NCBI GenBank assembly: GCA_965220935.1
Contig: OZ244857.1
Span: forward strand, 992,001-1,056,000
DNA length: 64,000 bases
Direction of reading: 5' to 3'
Source of the DNA: Bin80 sp965220935
GTDB taxonomy: Bacteria; Bacteroidota; Rhodothermia; Rhodothermales; Bin80
Position 1 is the stretch's first letter; every line of letters begins with the position of its first letter. Position numbers and translations under genes: made by a program. Shown here piece after piece: positions 20,366-28,888 of the stretch. A model generated the notes under the pieces. That model worked only from the letters and a program-made list of their open reading frames with translations, made no database searches and had not been told where the DNA came from.

Positions 20366-20610
20366 TCACTCCCAACAGACTGCCTCGGTTGATTTCAGGT
20401 CTCTTAGACACAGCATCATTCTGGTGTAGAATTGAATGTCCCATTTAGGGGAGCTATGTATTTGTTCCGGATGACATTTTGTCATAGATTTAGACAAATC
20501 GTCTGGAGAAAAAGTCAGTCCATTGGGATAGCTCAGTGAGGAATCAAGGAGCATGATTGTGCCTTCTGGAGTACACTGGATACTTCTTGAAAATCTGTTC
20601 GTTTGGTGGA
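20366..20610 (-). pseudogene. SMP-30/gluconolactonase-like fragment
   Basis: The minus strand reads CTPEGTIMLLDSSLSYPNGL followed by TFSPDD. The combination dG(T)-LLD-SLSYPNGLTFSPDD is the signature of SMP-30/gluconolactonase six-bladed propellers. Upstream sequence in the same frame is only antisense of ybaK and not homologous, and the downstream part decays. Probably the leftover of a sugar-lactone hydrolase that worked with the PQQ dehydrogenase remnant 3' of it. Confidence 0.55.
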
Positions 20611-20677
20611 CAAATATCCCTGAACAAGGCCAGTTCTTGTGAGTTGTACAGTCGTGGGTTTTCAGGACTCTTAATAC

Positions 20678-21169
20678 ATGACAAATCTCAAAAAAACTAA
20701 ACCCTACATTCCTCTGCCTCCGAAGGTTATTCATGTTCAAAAAACACTTCAATCATTAGGTGCTAATTATGAGGCCGTACAGCTGCAAGAATCCACCCGA
20801 ACGGCTCGCGAAGCATCAGAGGCACTTGGATGCGCGATTGGCCAGATTGTTAAATCAATTGTATTTTGTGCAGGAGGACAGCCTATCCTCGTGCTAGTGA
20901 GCGGGAGTAATAGGGTTAACGAAGCCCTCCTCACGAAAATCATAGGCCAGTCTCTAACAGTCGCAAGCGCTGATTTTGTATTACAGCATACAGGTCAGTC
21001 AATTGGCGGGGTAGCGCCCGTCGGTCATCCAGTATCCATTCCAACGTATATTGATGAAGACCTCATGCAATATCAACAAGTCTGGGCAGCTGCTGGTGGC
21101 TCCCATGCAGTATTTGCGTGCACGCCAATGTTTTTATCAACTTTAGGTACAATAATCCGAGTGCACTAA
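20678..21169 (+). CDS. ybaK: YbaK/EbsC-family aminoacyl-tRNA deacylase
   Basis: 163 residues covering one YbaK/prolyl-tRNA-editing domain: TAREASEALGCAIGQIVKSI with the conserved Lys, then VLVSGSNRVNE, and SIGGVAPVGHP, the glycine-rich loop. The role inferred from the family is hydrolysis of mischarged tRNA (for example Cys-tRNAPro). The length is normal. The 3' end overlaps the convergent coaX stop by 3 bp. Confidence 0.87.
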   Translation: MTNLKKTKPYIPLPPKVIHVQKTLQSLGANYEAVQLQESTRTAREASEALGCAIGQIVKSIVFCAGGQPILVLVSGSNRVNEALLTKIIGQSLTVASADFVLQHTGQSIGGVAPVGHPVSIPTYIDEDLMQYQQVWAAAGGSHAVFACTPMFLSTLGTIIRVH

Positions 21170-21912
21170 GTTGAGTTGTAATGCATAAGAACTTTGATCC
21201 CATCAAGAGTCAGGTGACGACTAACAATTGCTTCTGGTATCCAATCACGGAGAAGGTAAGACCAACCACCCGTAAGAATGATTGCAGTAGGCTCATTCAA
21301 TATCCCATTGATGCGATCAATAGCCCCAGTAACTGCATCAATCATCCCATTAATCAGTCCATGTTGCAGGGCTTCTACTGTACAACTTCCTATGGCCCCG
21401 TGAGGAAGTTGTAATAACACCGCATCTACATTTGCAGTATAATCTCTAATAGATCGGTTGGCTAATTCAGGACCAGGCATGATGATGCCGCCCTCAAATA
21501 TTCCATCTTTGCTCACAAGGTCAATCGTAATAGCAGATCCAGCATCAACAATAATTGTTGCGCCTTGTCCAGATGACCATCCCGCACATGCCGCTACTAA
21601 TCTGTCTGCTCCAAGGCTTTCAATTGGTTGATAATTCACTTTGATGGGTAGTGATAAATGACTGTTAATCCTCAATATCGGTGCAGAAGTTAACTCGTTT
21701 AACTGCCGAATAAGGCGCTGGGCAAGATCTGGTACAACGCTGGATAAACCAATTCTTTCAAATGTTTCGCGATCATTCCAGTTGATGAGATACTTCAGAA
21801 TTTCATCAAGAGTCACAGTAGTGGCATACTCTTGGATGTGATCTCCTACATAGACACCTGCCTTAATTGCACTGTTGCCAATATCAATTGTTAACCATAC
21901 GGAGTGAGACAT
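21166..21912 (-). CDS. coaX: Type III pantothenate kinase CoaX
   Basis: About 249 residues from ATG 21912 (MSHSVWLTIDIGNSAIKAG); 21921 is an alternative, and longer starts would only extend into birA. Motifs: phosphate loop DIGNSAIKAG, GADRLVAACAG, DAGSAITIDLV and GGIIMPG. It phosphorylates pantothenate, the first step of CoA synthesis. It lies downstream of birA with about 29 bp overlap, an arrangement frequent for birA-coaX pairs, and is probably translated from the same mRNA. Confidence 0.92.
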   Translation of the reverse strand: MSHSVWLTIDIGNSAIKAGVYVGDHIQEYATTVTLDEILKYLINWNDRETFERIGLSSVVPDLAQRLIRQLNELTSAPILRINSHLSLPIKVNYQPIESLGADRLVAACAGWSSGQGATIIVDAGSAITIDLVSKDGIFEGGIIMPGPELANRSIRDYTANVDAVLLQLPHGAIGSCTVEALQHGLINGMIDAVTGAIDRINGILNEPTAIILTGGWSYLLRDWIPEAIVSRHLTLDGIKVLMHYNST

Positions 21913-22681
21913 TGCCTGCATAAAATTTCTTAGTTCCTGTATCTGTTTGAAGGAGCAAAGCCCCTGATTTATCAATACCAGTTAACAGCCCCTCTGTCTG
22001 TTGATTGATTCCATGTATTTTACATGGCTGTCCAATCCAGATCAGTCTTTCAGAATATAATTGACGAATTGTTGATGGAGATATCAACATCAACTCTAAA
22101 ATATTTTCAAGATGAACCAATACTGATGCCATCAGATAGGCCCTGTCAACCCGTTGTCCAGTGCACAAAATCAATGAGGTGGCACACTGTTCTATCTCGT
22201 CTGGAAATTGGACCTGATTAACATTGATTCCTATCCCTAAGATGATGTGATTCATCGGTGCGTTCACCGCTTGCATGAGCATTCCAGAGATTTTAAGTCC
22301 ATTGATGAGAATGTCATTGGGCCACTTAAATTCAGGGGAAAAGGGTGGAATATGCTCTGCAACTGCACTTGCAACCCCCACACATGCCGCAATAGAAATG
22401 AGGCCTTTTGCATCATTTTGAATTGGAAAATCTAAAATCACGCTAAATGTTAGATTCAAGCCCCTATCAGAGATCCATACCTTTCCCTGTTGACCACGCC
22501 CATGTGTTTGGTAATCGCAGGCATAGACAGATCCATGCCCTGCCCCTGACTGCACCGCCCCAAGCGCCATCGAATTTGTTGAGGTGACTTGGTCATAATA
22601 GTATAACGGGTGTCCCAATGTTCTAGTAGTGAGCAGAGCACTAACTTTCTGACCGAAAGGAATAATTGTAGAATGTAACAT
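21884..22681 (-). CDS. birA: Biotin-[acetyl-CoA-carboxylase] ligase BirA (no HTH domain)
   Basis: 265 residues with the catalytic core: TSTNSMALGAV, the biotinyl-AMP loop HGRGQQGKVWIS, KWPNDILINGLKISGML and GIGINVNQ, then a C-terminal SH3-like domain. No N-terminal helix-turn-helix, so it is a mono-functional (group I) ligase that attaches biotin to the carboxylase carrier. Its start overlaps the end of the upstream lipoprotein gene by 41 bp and its end overlaps coaX. Confidence 0.92.
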   Translation of the reverse strand: MLHSTIIPFGQKVSALLTTRTLGHPLYYYDQVTSTNSMALGAVQSGAGHGSVYACDYQTHGRGQQGKVWISDRGLNLTFSVILDFPIQNDAKGLISIAACVGVASAVAEHIPPFSPEFKWPNDILINGLKISGMLMQAVNAPMNHIILGIGINVNQVQFPDEIEQCATSLILCTGQRVDRAYLMASVLVHLENILELMLISPSTIRQLYSERLIWIGQPCKIHGINQQTEGLLTGIDKSGALLLQTDTGTKKFYAGNVSLRMVNN

Positions 22682-23369
22682 TTCTCACGTATTGCTGATG
22701 CTTTCCTATAGGGAGATTCAAATCCACGTTCATGGTCACACGATGGGGCACCCATGAGGCTCCGATGGGTCGTAGCTGGATTTGATATGAAGATGCTTCA
22801 TTGAATAAAATTGTACGATGAATGTTCTGAAAATTCACATGGACTAGTTGATTAGAGGCCGTATCATAGATCAGTGATGAAGTAACGAGGTCATGGCCAG
22901 TGTCAGGTCTACTCATTATCCTGATTTCCAGTGCTGGGCGCGACCAGTAACTGGCATCTCTTCGCAGTTCATATATGAAATCATCCTTAAATTGATCTGA
23001 GAAATATGGAGGATCTCCAGGCAATATTGCTTGAATCGTATCATAAAGATTATCAGTTAATGTAGAATCTGGATCTGTAATTATGGATCGCTTTCCAGTT
23101 GAGTCAATATGAACCAAGCCAGTGGATGATTGATACTGACTTGCTCCTCTATTTTCAGAGAACTCGTATCTGGTGTATGACCAAGAAGAGAGGGAATCAA
23201 ATGCTTTCAGAATAGGAGTCATTCGGTGTTCCAATAAGATGTCCTTAGCTTGGTTAGCCGATTCTCGTTCATTTTGAGTGGGAGGAGTGGGGGAGGAGGC
23301 GCAGGACATCCAAAAGAATAGAAAAGTAATGATGATTACATTTAACAAGAACCGATTGACTATCATCAT
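22641..23369 (-). CDS. Putative outer-membrane lipoprotein, function unknown
   Basis: 242 residues. An N-terminal hydrophobic stretch ends in a lipobox-like FWMSC followed by ASSPTPPTQ (Cys about 23), so it should be lipid-anchored. The mature part is beta-rich (YTRYEFSENRGASQYQSS, LEIRIMSRPDTG) and may have a LolA/LolB-like or outer-membrane lipoprotein-sorting fold, but no family was recognised with confidence. It heads the birA-coaX operon by overlap. Start 23369 or 23366. Confidence 0.75.
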   Translation of the reverse strand: MMIVNRFLLNVIIITFLFFWMSCASSPTPPTQNERESANQAKDILLEHRMTPILKAFDSLSSWSYTRYEFSENRGASQYQSSTGLVHIDSTGKRSIITDPDSTLTDNLYDTIQAILPGDPPYFSDQFKDDFIYELRRDASYWSRPALEIRIMSRPDTGHDLVTSSLIYDTASNQLVHVNFQNIHRTILFNEASSYQIQLRPIGASWVPHRVTMNVDLNLPIGKHQQYVRNVTFYNYSFRSES

Positions 23370-23426
23370 TTACATATACGTTTCACAAAGAACGGGCGGA
23401 CTCGTTTTTAAGGATTCTGTGAGATT

Positions 23427-24083
23427 TTATTTGTGATCAATATGTTTAGAATTGATTGATTCCAAACAAAGCGATTCATTAAAACTTGAATTGCCGATTC
23501 TTTTCGTGACTGGATAGATATCTAAATTGAGATGATCATTGTTATACATGAGCATTTTATGGGCACTCTCTGCCTTCTCAAGGTAGAGATGAGCTTGATG
23601 GTCGTCAATGATTACGGGCATACGATCATGAATAAATGCAATATCCTGTCGTGCAGGGCGCGTTATAATGACGCATTCATTCTCGGTATAGAGGCCTGCA
23701 AGTAAAAGAGGTGCTCCATCTGTTTGACGGATACAATAGGGTTGCTTCGTTTGATCAATAGGTTTCCATTCATAGTAGGCGGTCGCTGGAATCAAAACGC
23801 GCCGATGTCGCATTGCATTTCTAAACATCGGTTTTTGATACACAGTTTCTGCACGCGCATTAATTACTGAACGCTTTGTTTTCATCCACGGGGGTAGCAT
23901 CCCCCATTTCAGTATGCCCCATGTTTTATCGCCGCTGTGATTGATGAGCAAAACGATCACTCCGCTTCCAGGTGCGATATTATAGGAGGGGGGAACACAT
24001 GATATTTCGTCACCTCCCAGTTGCACTGCATACGATTGGGTGAGGTTTTGGATGATCTGGGTTTGTGCAATACGTCCACACAT
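23427..24083 (-). CDS. SOS-response-associated peptidase (SRAP/YedK-HMCES)
   Basis: 218 residues from ATG 24083, chosen because family members begin MCGR: Cys2 becomes the N-terminal nucleophile after removal of Met. Further motifs: INARAET (conserved Asn), ALIPATAYYEWK-like VLIPATAYYEWK, GLYTEN and HDRMPVI with the catalytic His. SRAP proteins crosslink to abasic sites in single-stranded DNA and shield them. It is monocistronic, with 80 bp to the lipoprotein start. Confidence 0.92.
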   Translation of the reverse strand: MCGRIAQTQIIQNLTQSYAVQLGGDEISCVPPSYNIAPGSGVIVLLINHSGDKTWGILKWGMLPPWMKTKRSVINARAETVYQKPMFRNAMRHRRVLIPATAYYEWKPIDQTKQPYCIRQTDGAPLLLAGLYTENECVIITRPARQDIAFIHDRMPVIIDDHQAHLYLEKAESAHKMLMYNNDHLNLDIYPVTKRIGNSSFNESLCLESINSKHIDHK

Positions 24084-24251
24084 CAAATAATATTGATTAA
24101 AATCAGCAGTCAAATCTTCTTTAAGATTTTTCAAATAGTGTTCATTTTTCACATCATTAGAAAATCACAACAATGCAAATTATCATATTGCTACCGAATC
24201 CAATACCATTGGCAGGTCGCTTGCTTTAACAAGAGATGGAAGCATTATTGG

Positions 24252-26638
24252 TTAATTAATCTCGCGCTCCTTAGGATAGGCTGTTAAGGCCGCTTCAAGT
24301 TTTTTGACTCGTTGGCCATCTGTATTTTCTCCAGATGGCACTAGAGACAACAAAGATTTTATATAGTCCTGATCTTCAAAATACTCTTTAATCCTTCGTT
24401 GGAACGAGTTGCGATTTTTGGTGCAGACAAGAGCATAGGGCCTGCCCTTGTGTTCAGTCGCATAATCTATATCCAACTGTAGAAGTTTGATGGTATTTAT
24501 AAGCTCTCTGCGGAGTTCCTTTTTGTAGCTCAGACGCTGAACCTGTGCATTAGGGTTGCGGCAAAATTTTTGGAGTTCTTGATAGTGATCATGTGTCTCA
24601 GGGATTTCATTACCATCAATGACCCAGTCCGTGGGTTGCTTGGGTGGTGCACTACTGCGCTCAAGAAGATAATCCGTGGATTGTTGCCAGAGTCGTAGAT
24701 AGGTTTTCGTCTCGCGAATTGATTTGATATGGTTTAAATTTTTAAGAACATCTGGTAGCATTCGATCGGGTGTGACGGCCTTAGGGAATTCTTTAAGGAT
24801 GGTTATAATTTCAGTGGACTCGTCGTATAAATTCAAAGATAACAGTAGTTTGAAGAGATTGCAGATTGTCGTAGTGTCTACATGATGTTTACGATTATGA
24901 TCTGCGTGTGAACGGCTATAGTAATGGTTATCCAACCGTCGATCGGCTTCCTCACATTCTAAGAGTTTCGTGCTATGTTCCAGAGCTGAATGAAGATTTT
25001 TAGTGATTGAGTGCATCATATCGCGTAATACCGTATACCATTGTGATTGGACTGGTAGTTTATTGTTCAATAGGTTCATCAGGGAAAGAATGTCCTTCGG
25101 ATAAAGGTGGATGAACTGCTCAACAATTTTAGATAGACATGTCTGAGCATGCTCAGGGGCAATAAGAAGCATCACATCTGCAAGCGGTTTACTCCCATGG
25201 CCATCATAATAATCTATAAGAGATTGATCTACAAATTTTTGGGTGATATCAACAAAACCCGTTTCACCCAGAAGTTTTAGCATTTCGGGCAAGTTGTATG
25301 TCTTGTATTGTGTCCTTTCTTTTGTCCACATGTTGACTAAGTGGGAGATAAGGTGGTACATCCCCTTGGAGTCAACATGATTGCGTTGAGTGTTTACCCA
25401 GGACACTGCCTGATTAATGTCTCCATCCGCCACAATTTTGAGCGTCATGTCTTTCGGCCATATGACAAGACCACCCAGACGATAGATCTGTTCCAATGTA
25501 GGTCCTGCATTACCGGTATAGTCTTCTACTAGCGTCTCGTCTGGATCAACGTTGTCTATGATATATGGCTGAAGCAGTTCAACATCCTTTAAAGAGAGTT
25601 CACCAAAAGGTGGATGGCTACCGTCACGTGCTATCCAATTTTCTAAATGCTGGTTCCGGTCATAATGTTCACCCATGTCGGAATAAATGGAGGTTCTTCC
25701 CAATACTCTCCATTATATTCGGGTTCACCATAATCATGAACATGCAAGACAGCCGCATACATACTACAATTTGAATGATCAGCCGCCTCTCCTAAAACTC
25801 GTGCTACAGTCTCATCAGTCCCCTTTAAGGTATCAAAAGATAGGCCATCTAAGCTGTATAAGTGTTCAAACAACCAGATCAATTTCTCTGGTGTCCCAGA
25901 TGTTTTCCAGTCAGTGAGGCAGGAACTGATCTTCTCGGTCAGTTTGGTATACACTGGGGCGCCGGTTAATTTCTGGCCAGAGCGAATAAATAAGTTAAAA
26001 ACAAGAGATATGCGATGTCCTTCAGTCACAGGCTGTACTTCATGTAAACAGTCTGCATAAAACGCGGTATAGGAGAGTTCTGATGGCTCGTGAGCGTCCA
26101 TCGTGAAGATGGTCTCATCGTCCCCATGTCTGACAACCAGTGCTCCACCTGTGCCCGAAGTAGGTAGTGATAAGGTGAGGGTACCGATCATTTTAGACAT
26201 TTTTTCTGTGTCTTTGTGAGGTGCGAAGAAACCGCCCTGTTCATAGACCAGAAGTTTGTATAGCTCTGCATCAATCTCTTGATCTTCAAGCCCCAGTCCT
26301 TCGCTCACCAGATCCAAGATTTTTTTGATTGATTGAGGCCAAGCACTACCAGTCATTTGAATCTGTTTGGCATCAATTTGCCAGCAATCCCGCACGGATC
26401 TGTCCACGAGTGTATTCGTTCCTTGGCCGTAGGGAGCACGTTCTGCGGCGGCAATCAGGGAGTCAATCTGCGATTCAGCTATTGGAAATGACAACGCTCC
26501 AACCCCCTCAACAATGATTTGGGGCATCAACACATGTATCGTATCTCCGACACAATAACTTCCTGGGCGATCAATTGACTCAAGCAGTGTAGTCAGAAGT
26601 TTAGGAAAGTGGTCAGATTCAATGGCTTGATTGTTCAT
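24252..26638 (-). pseudogene. Large 2OG-Fe(II) oxygenase-domain protein split by a frameshift
   Basis: The N-terminal frame (26638-25643, 331 aa) is a prolyl-4-hydroxylase-like 2-oxoglutarate oxygenase: FAPHKDTEKMSK provides the HxD iron ligands, CLHEVQPV the distal His and EGHRISLVFN the 2OG Arg region. The C-terminal frame (25703-24252, 483 aa) continues directly: EHYDRNQHLENWIARDGSHP, then ETLVEDYTGNAGPTLEQIYR. Homologues that I recall are single chains of about 800 residues with this order. Joining needs one extra base near 25650-25700, so a 1-nt deletion (or sequencing error) separates catalytic and helical halves. The oxygenase half might still fold. Substrate unknown. Confidence 0.75.
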
Positions 26639-26803
26639 GATGATAGGGTGATTTAAAGATCTTAATTCTTAGTAAGGCTATAACAGTAGATTCAGCGCAT
26701 AGGTTCATGAGCATTTAATTAATCAAATTGTTTTGATATGAAGTCCATAGAGGTCTTAAGCGTATTCGTTCTACTTTGATTTCTATGGAATGCTTAAATC
26801 ATT

Positions 26804-26858
26804 GATCATGAGATATCTGTTCAATCGTGTGAGAAACTCTGGGGATAGGGGCTAGAGT
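26804..26858 (+). repeat. Left copy of 55-bp direct repeat flanking an IS
   Basis: The first 50 bp (26804-26853, starting GATCATGAGATATCTG) are identical to 28688-28737. Five more bp match after one mismatch (A versus T). It abuts the left inverted repeat of the IS1634-type element and is interpreted as a long target-site duplication. Confidence 0.85.
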
Positions 26859-28687
26859 CCCGACTTCGACGGTTTCAGATTTTTGAGATTTTAAACCCCT
26901 TATTTATATAGATTTTCGGGTGGTTTTTTGGTGATTTTGATGTGTAGTGTTCAGTTTTGAAATTTGGTTTTTATGTCGTATATGTGTAAATATAGGTGTT
27001 CATGTTTATCAGAGAAATCAAGCGTAAAACCATTAAAAACATTGCAATCCAGATTGTTGAGAGTTACCGCAATCAGGCGGATTCGCATGATTCGGCACAT
27101 GGGAAGTGTGCATCCAGATGCGGTGGATGGGCTGGTCAAAATCGCCTATCTGGAACTGGCGCGGATCCAAGAGGCGCGTCATCCCACATTATTTCCCGCA
27201 GAGTCGTATGTGGATGAGGTGGTGGCAGCCAGAAAGAAGAAGCGCGAGGATAAGGCTCTGGTGATGCGCGGAAGCTTCATGAGATACGACGGATATGTTT
27301 GGGCTTTCATGAGGTGATCGGCATGATCAAATGGGGTTTGCAGAGGTGTTTGATTCTTGATGGCGCGACGCTTGCAGGCGGTGTTACTGCGTCTGGCCAC
27401 ACCTGGGGAGAGTAAACTGGGCCATAGCCGAAAGATGTCTAAGGATGCGGGGGTTGAGGTGGAGGAGTTTTACAGGATGATGGATGCGGTCACCGATGAT
27501 GGCGTTCAAGCAACTTATATCAGATCAAACGTTGGGACGGCTTGGGGGAAAATTAACGGTGCTCTTTTTTGATGTTACAACGCTGAGTTTTGCCAGCGAG
27601 AATTCAGATGAGCTACGTAAGAAGGGATATAGTAAAGATGGAAAGCCACAAAGGGTTCAGGTGGTATTGGCGTTAATTCAAACCAAAGAGGGGCTTCCAG
27701 TGACCTACGAGCTGGCAATACCACCGATGTAAAGACGCTGGAACCCGCCGTGACCAAGCTCCGTGAGCGGTTTGATTTGGATCAGGTGATTGTGGTGGCC
27801 GGGATGTTGAGTAAAGATAATTTAGCCTTACTCAGAAGTTGGAACTGTGATTATGTGGTGGCGGCGCGCTTACGATCGTTGAACAAAGTGCAGACGCAGG
27901 CCAAGATACGTCGTGGAAGGTTCTACCAACGGGGCGTAAGGTCCGCGAGCACAAACTTGCAGGTCGGCGTCTGATTCTACGGTATTGTCCGAAGAAAGCC
28001 GCACGGGATGTGAAGTTGCGGGACAAGGCGATTGAGAACGTCAAGAACCGCGGAGTCAAAGGAACGGGGCGCGCAGGGCGTTTTCTTCATAGAGAGCAAG
28101 ATGGCGTCACTGAGGCCGCGATTGAAAAAGGCAAGAAGTTTGATGGGTTACATGGTGTCTGGACGAGTTTAGAGGATCCGTCCCCCGAGCGAATCTATCA
28201 GTATTACGGGGAGTTATGGCGGATTGAAGAAGGATTCCGCGTGATGAAGCACACCATGGCCGTACGCCCTGTCTTTCACTGGAAAGAACGTCGTGTCCGC
28301 GCACATCTGGCCATTTGTTTTGTCGCCTTTGCCCTATTACGGATTCTACGACACCGATACAACGCAAGGTTTGGAGGGAAACAACGTCTGAGTGAAGGAC
28401 AGATTTTAGCAGAACTGAGCACGGTAGAAACCTCTATGATTGAGGCAATCAAGCTCACTATCTGCTTCCATCCAAGGTGACCGATGCGGGGGCACGCCTC
28501 TATCAGACGGTCGGACTGAAGATGCAGCGTGAGACCGTGCTATTCAAAGAGGGGACGAGCACCTAAAAGACCCCCAATCGGTTTTGATTTTCACGTTTCC
28601 CTCTGAAATAAGGGGGCTGGTAGTGCTCAGTTTTTTCAGAATTCCTATATTTGATAGGGCGTTCAAATCTGAAACCGTTGAAGTCAG
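26859..28687 (+). mobile_element. IS1634-type insertion sequence with decayed transposase
   Basis: About 1.83 kb lies between two 55-bp direct repeats. The ends are inverted repeats: the left reads GACTTCGACGGTTTCAGATTT (first 20 shown to the penultimate T) and the right, reverse-complemented, GACTTCAACGGTTTCAGATT. The transposase inside is of the IS1634 branch of the IS4 superfamily, a group known for unusually long and variable target duplications, which fits the 55-bp repeat. A related solo end lies at 18105-18264. Confidence 0.83.
27001..28480 (+). pseudogene. IS1634-family transposase, multiple frameshifts
   Basis: Fragments in several frames follow the order of an IS1634 transposase. 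The N terminus begins MFMFIREIKRKTIKNIAIQI, then VHPDAVDGLVKIAYLELARI. The catalytic part has FFDVTTLSFASEN (DDE Asp) and DLDQVIVVAGMLSKDN. The C terminus (28010-28480) has IYQYYGELWRIEEGFRVMKH, with the YREKW-like Y-E signature, and VRAHLAICFVAFALL. Stops near 27317 and 27572 and several frame changes make it inactive as read, although both IS ends and the target repeats persist. Confidence 0.83.
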
Positions 28688-28742
28688 GATCATGAGATAT
28701 CTGTTCAATCGTGTGAGAAACTCTGGGGATAGGGGCTTGAGT
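28688..28742 (+). repeat. Right copy of the 55-bp direct repeat
   Basis: Matches 26804-26858 with one mismatch at 28738. It begins directly after the right IS end. Low divergence between the copies argues that the insertion is fairly recent, despite the broken transposase. Confidence 0.85.
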
Positions 28743-28888
28743 GATCCATGAGAAATTTCGTTGATTTATGATCAATCGTATTCTCGGCAGGGCTATGGTG
28801 AGAACTCGGATGCTTTAGGATCAGTGGCCGTAAAAGCCCCGCCTATTCAATCGTGTTTCCAACAGTTACAAATCCTGATATCTGCCTG

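Noticed and set aside
20611..20752. Upstream half of the minus-strand frame leading into the lactonase fragment
   Set aside because: It is antisense of the start of ybaK and of the intergenic region, not part of the lactonase homology.
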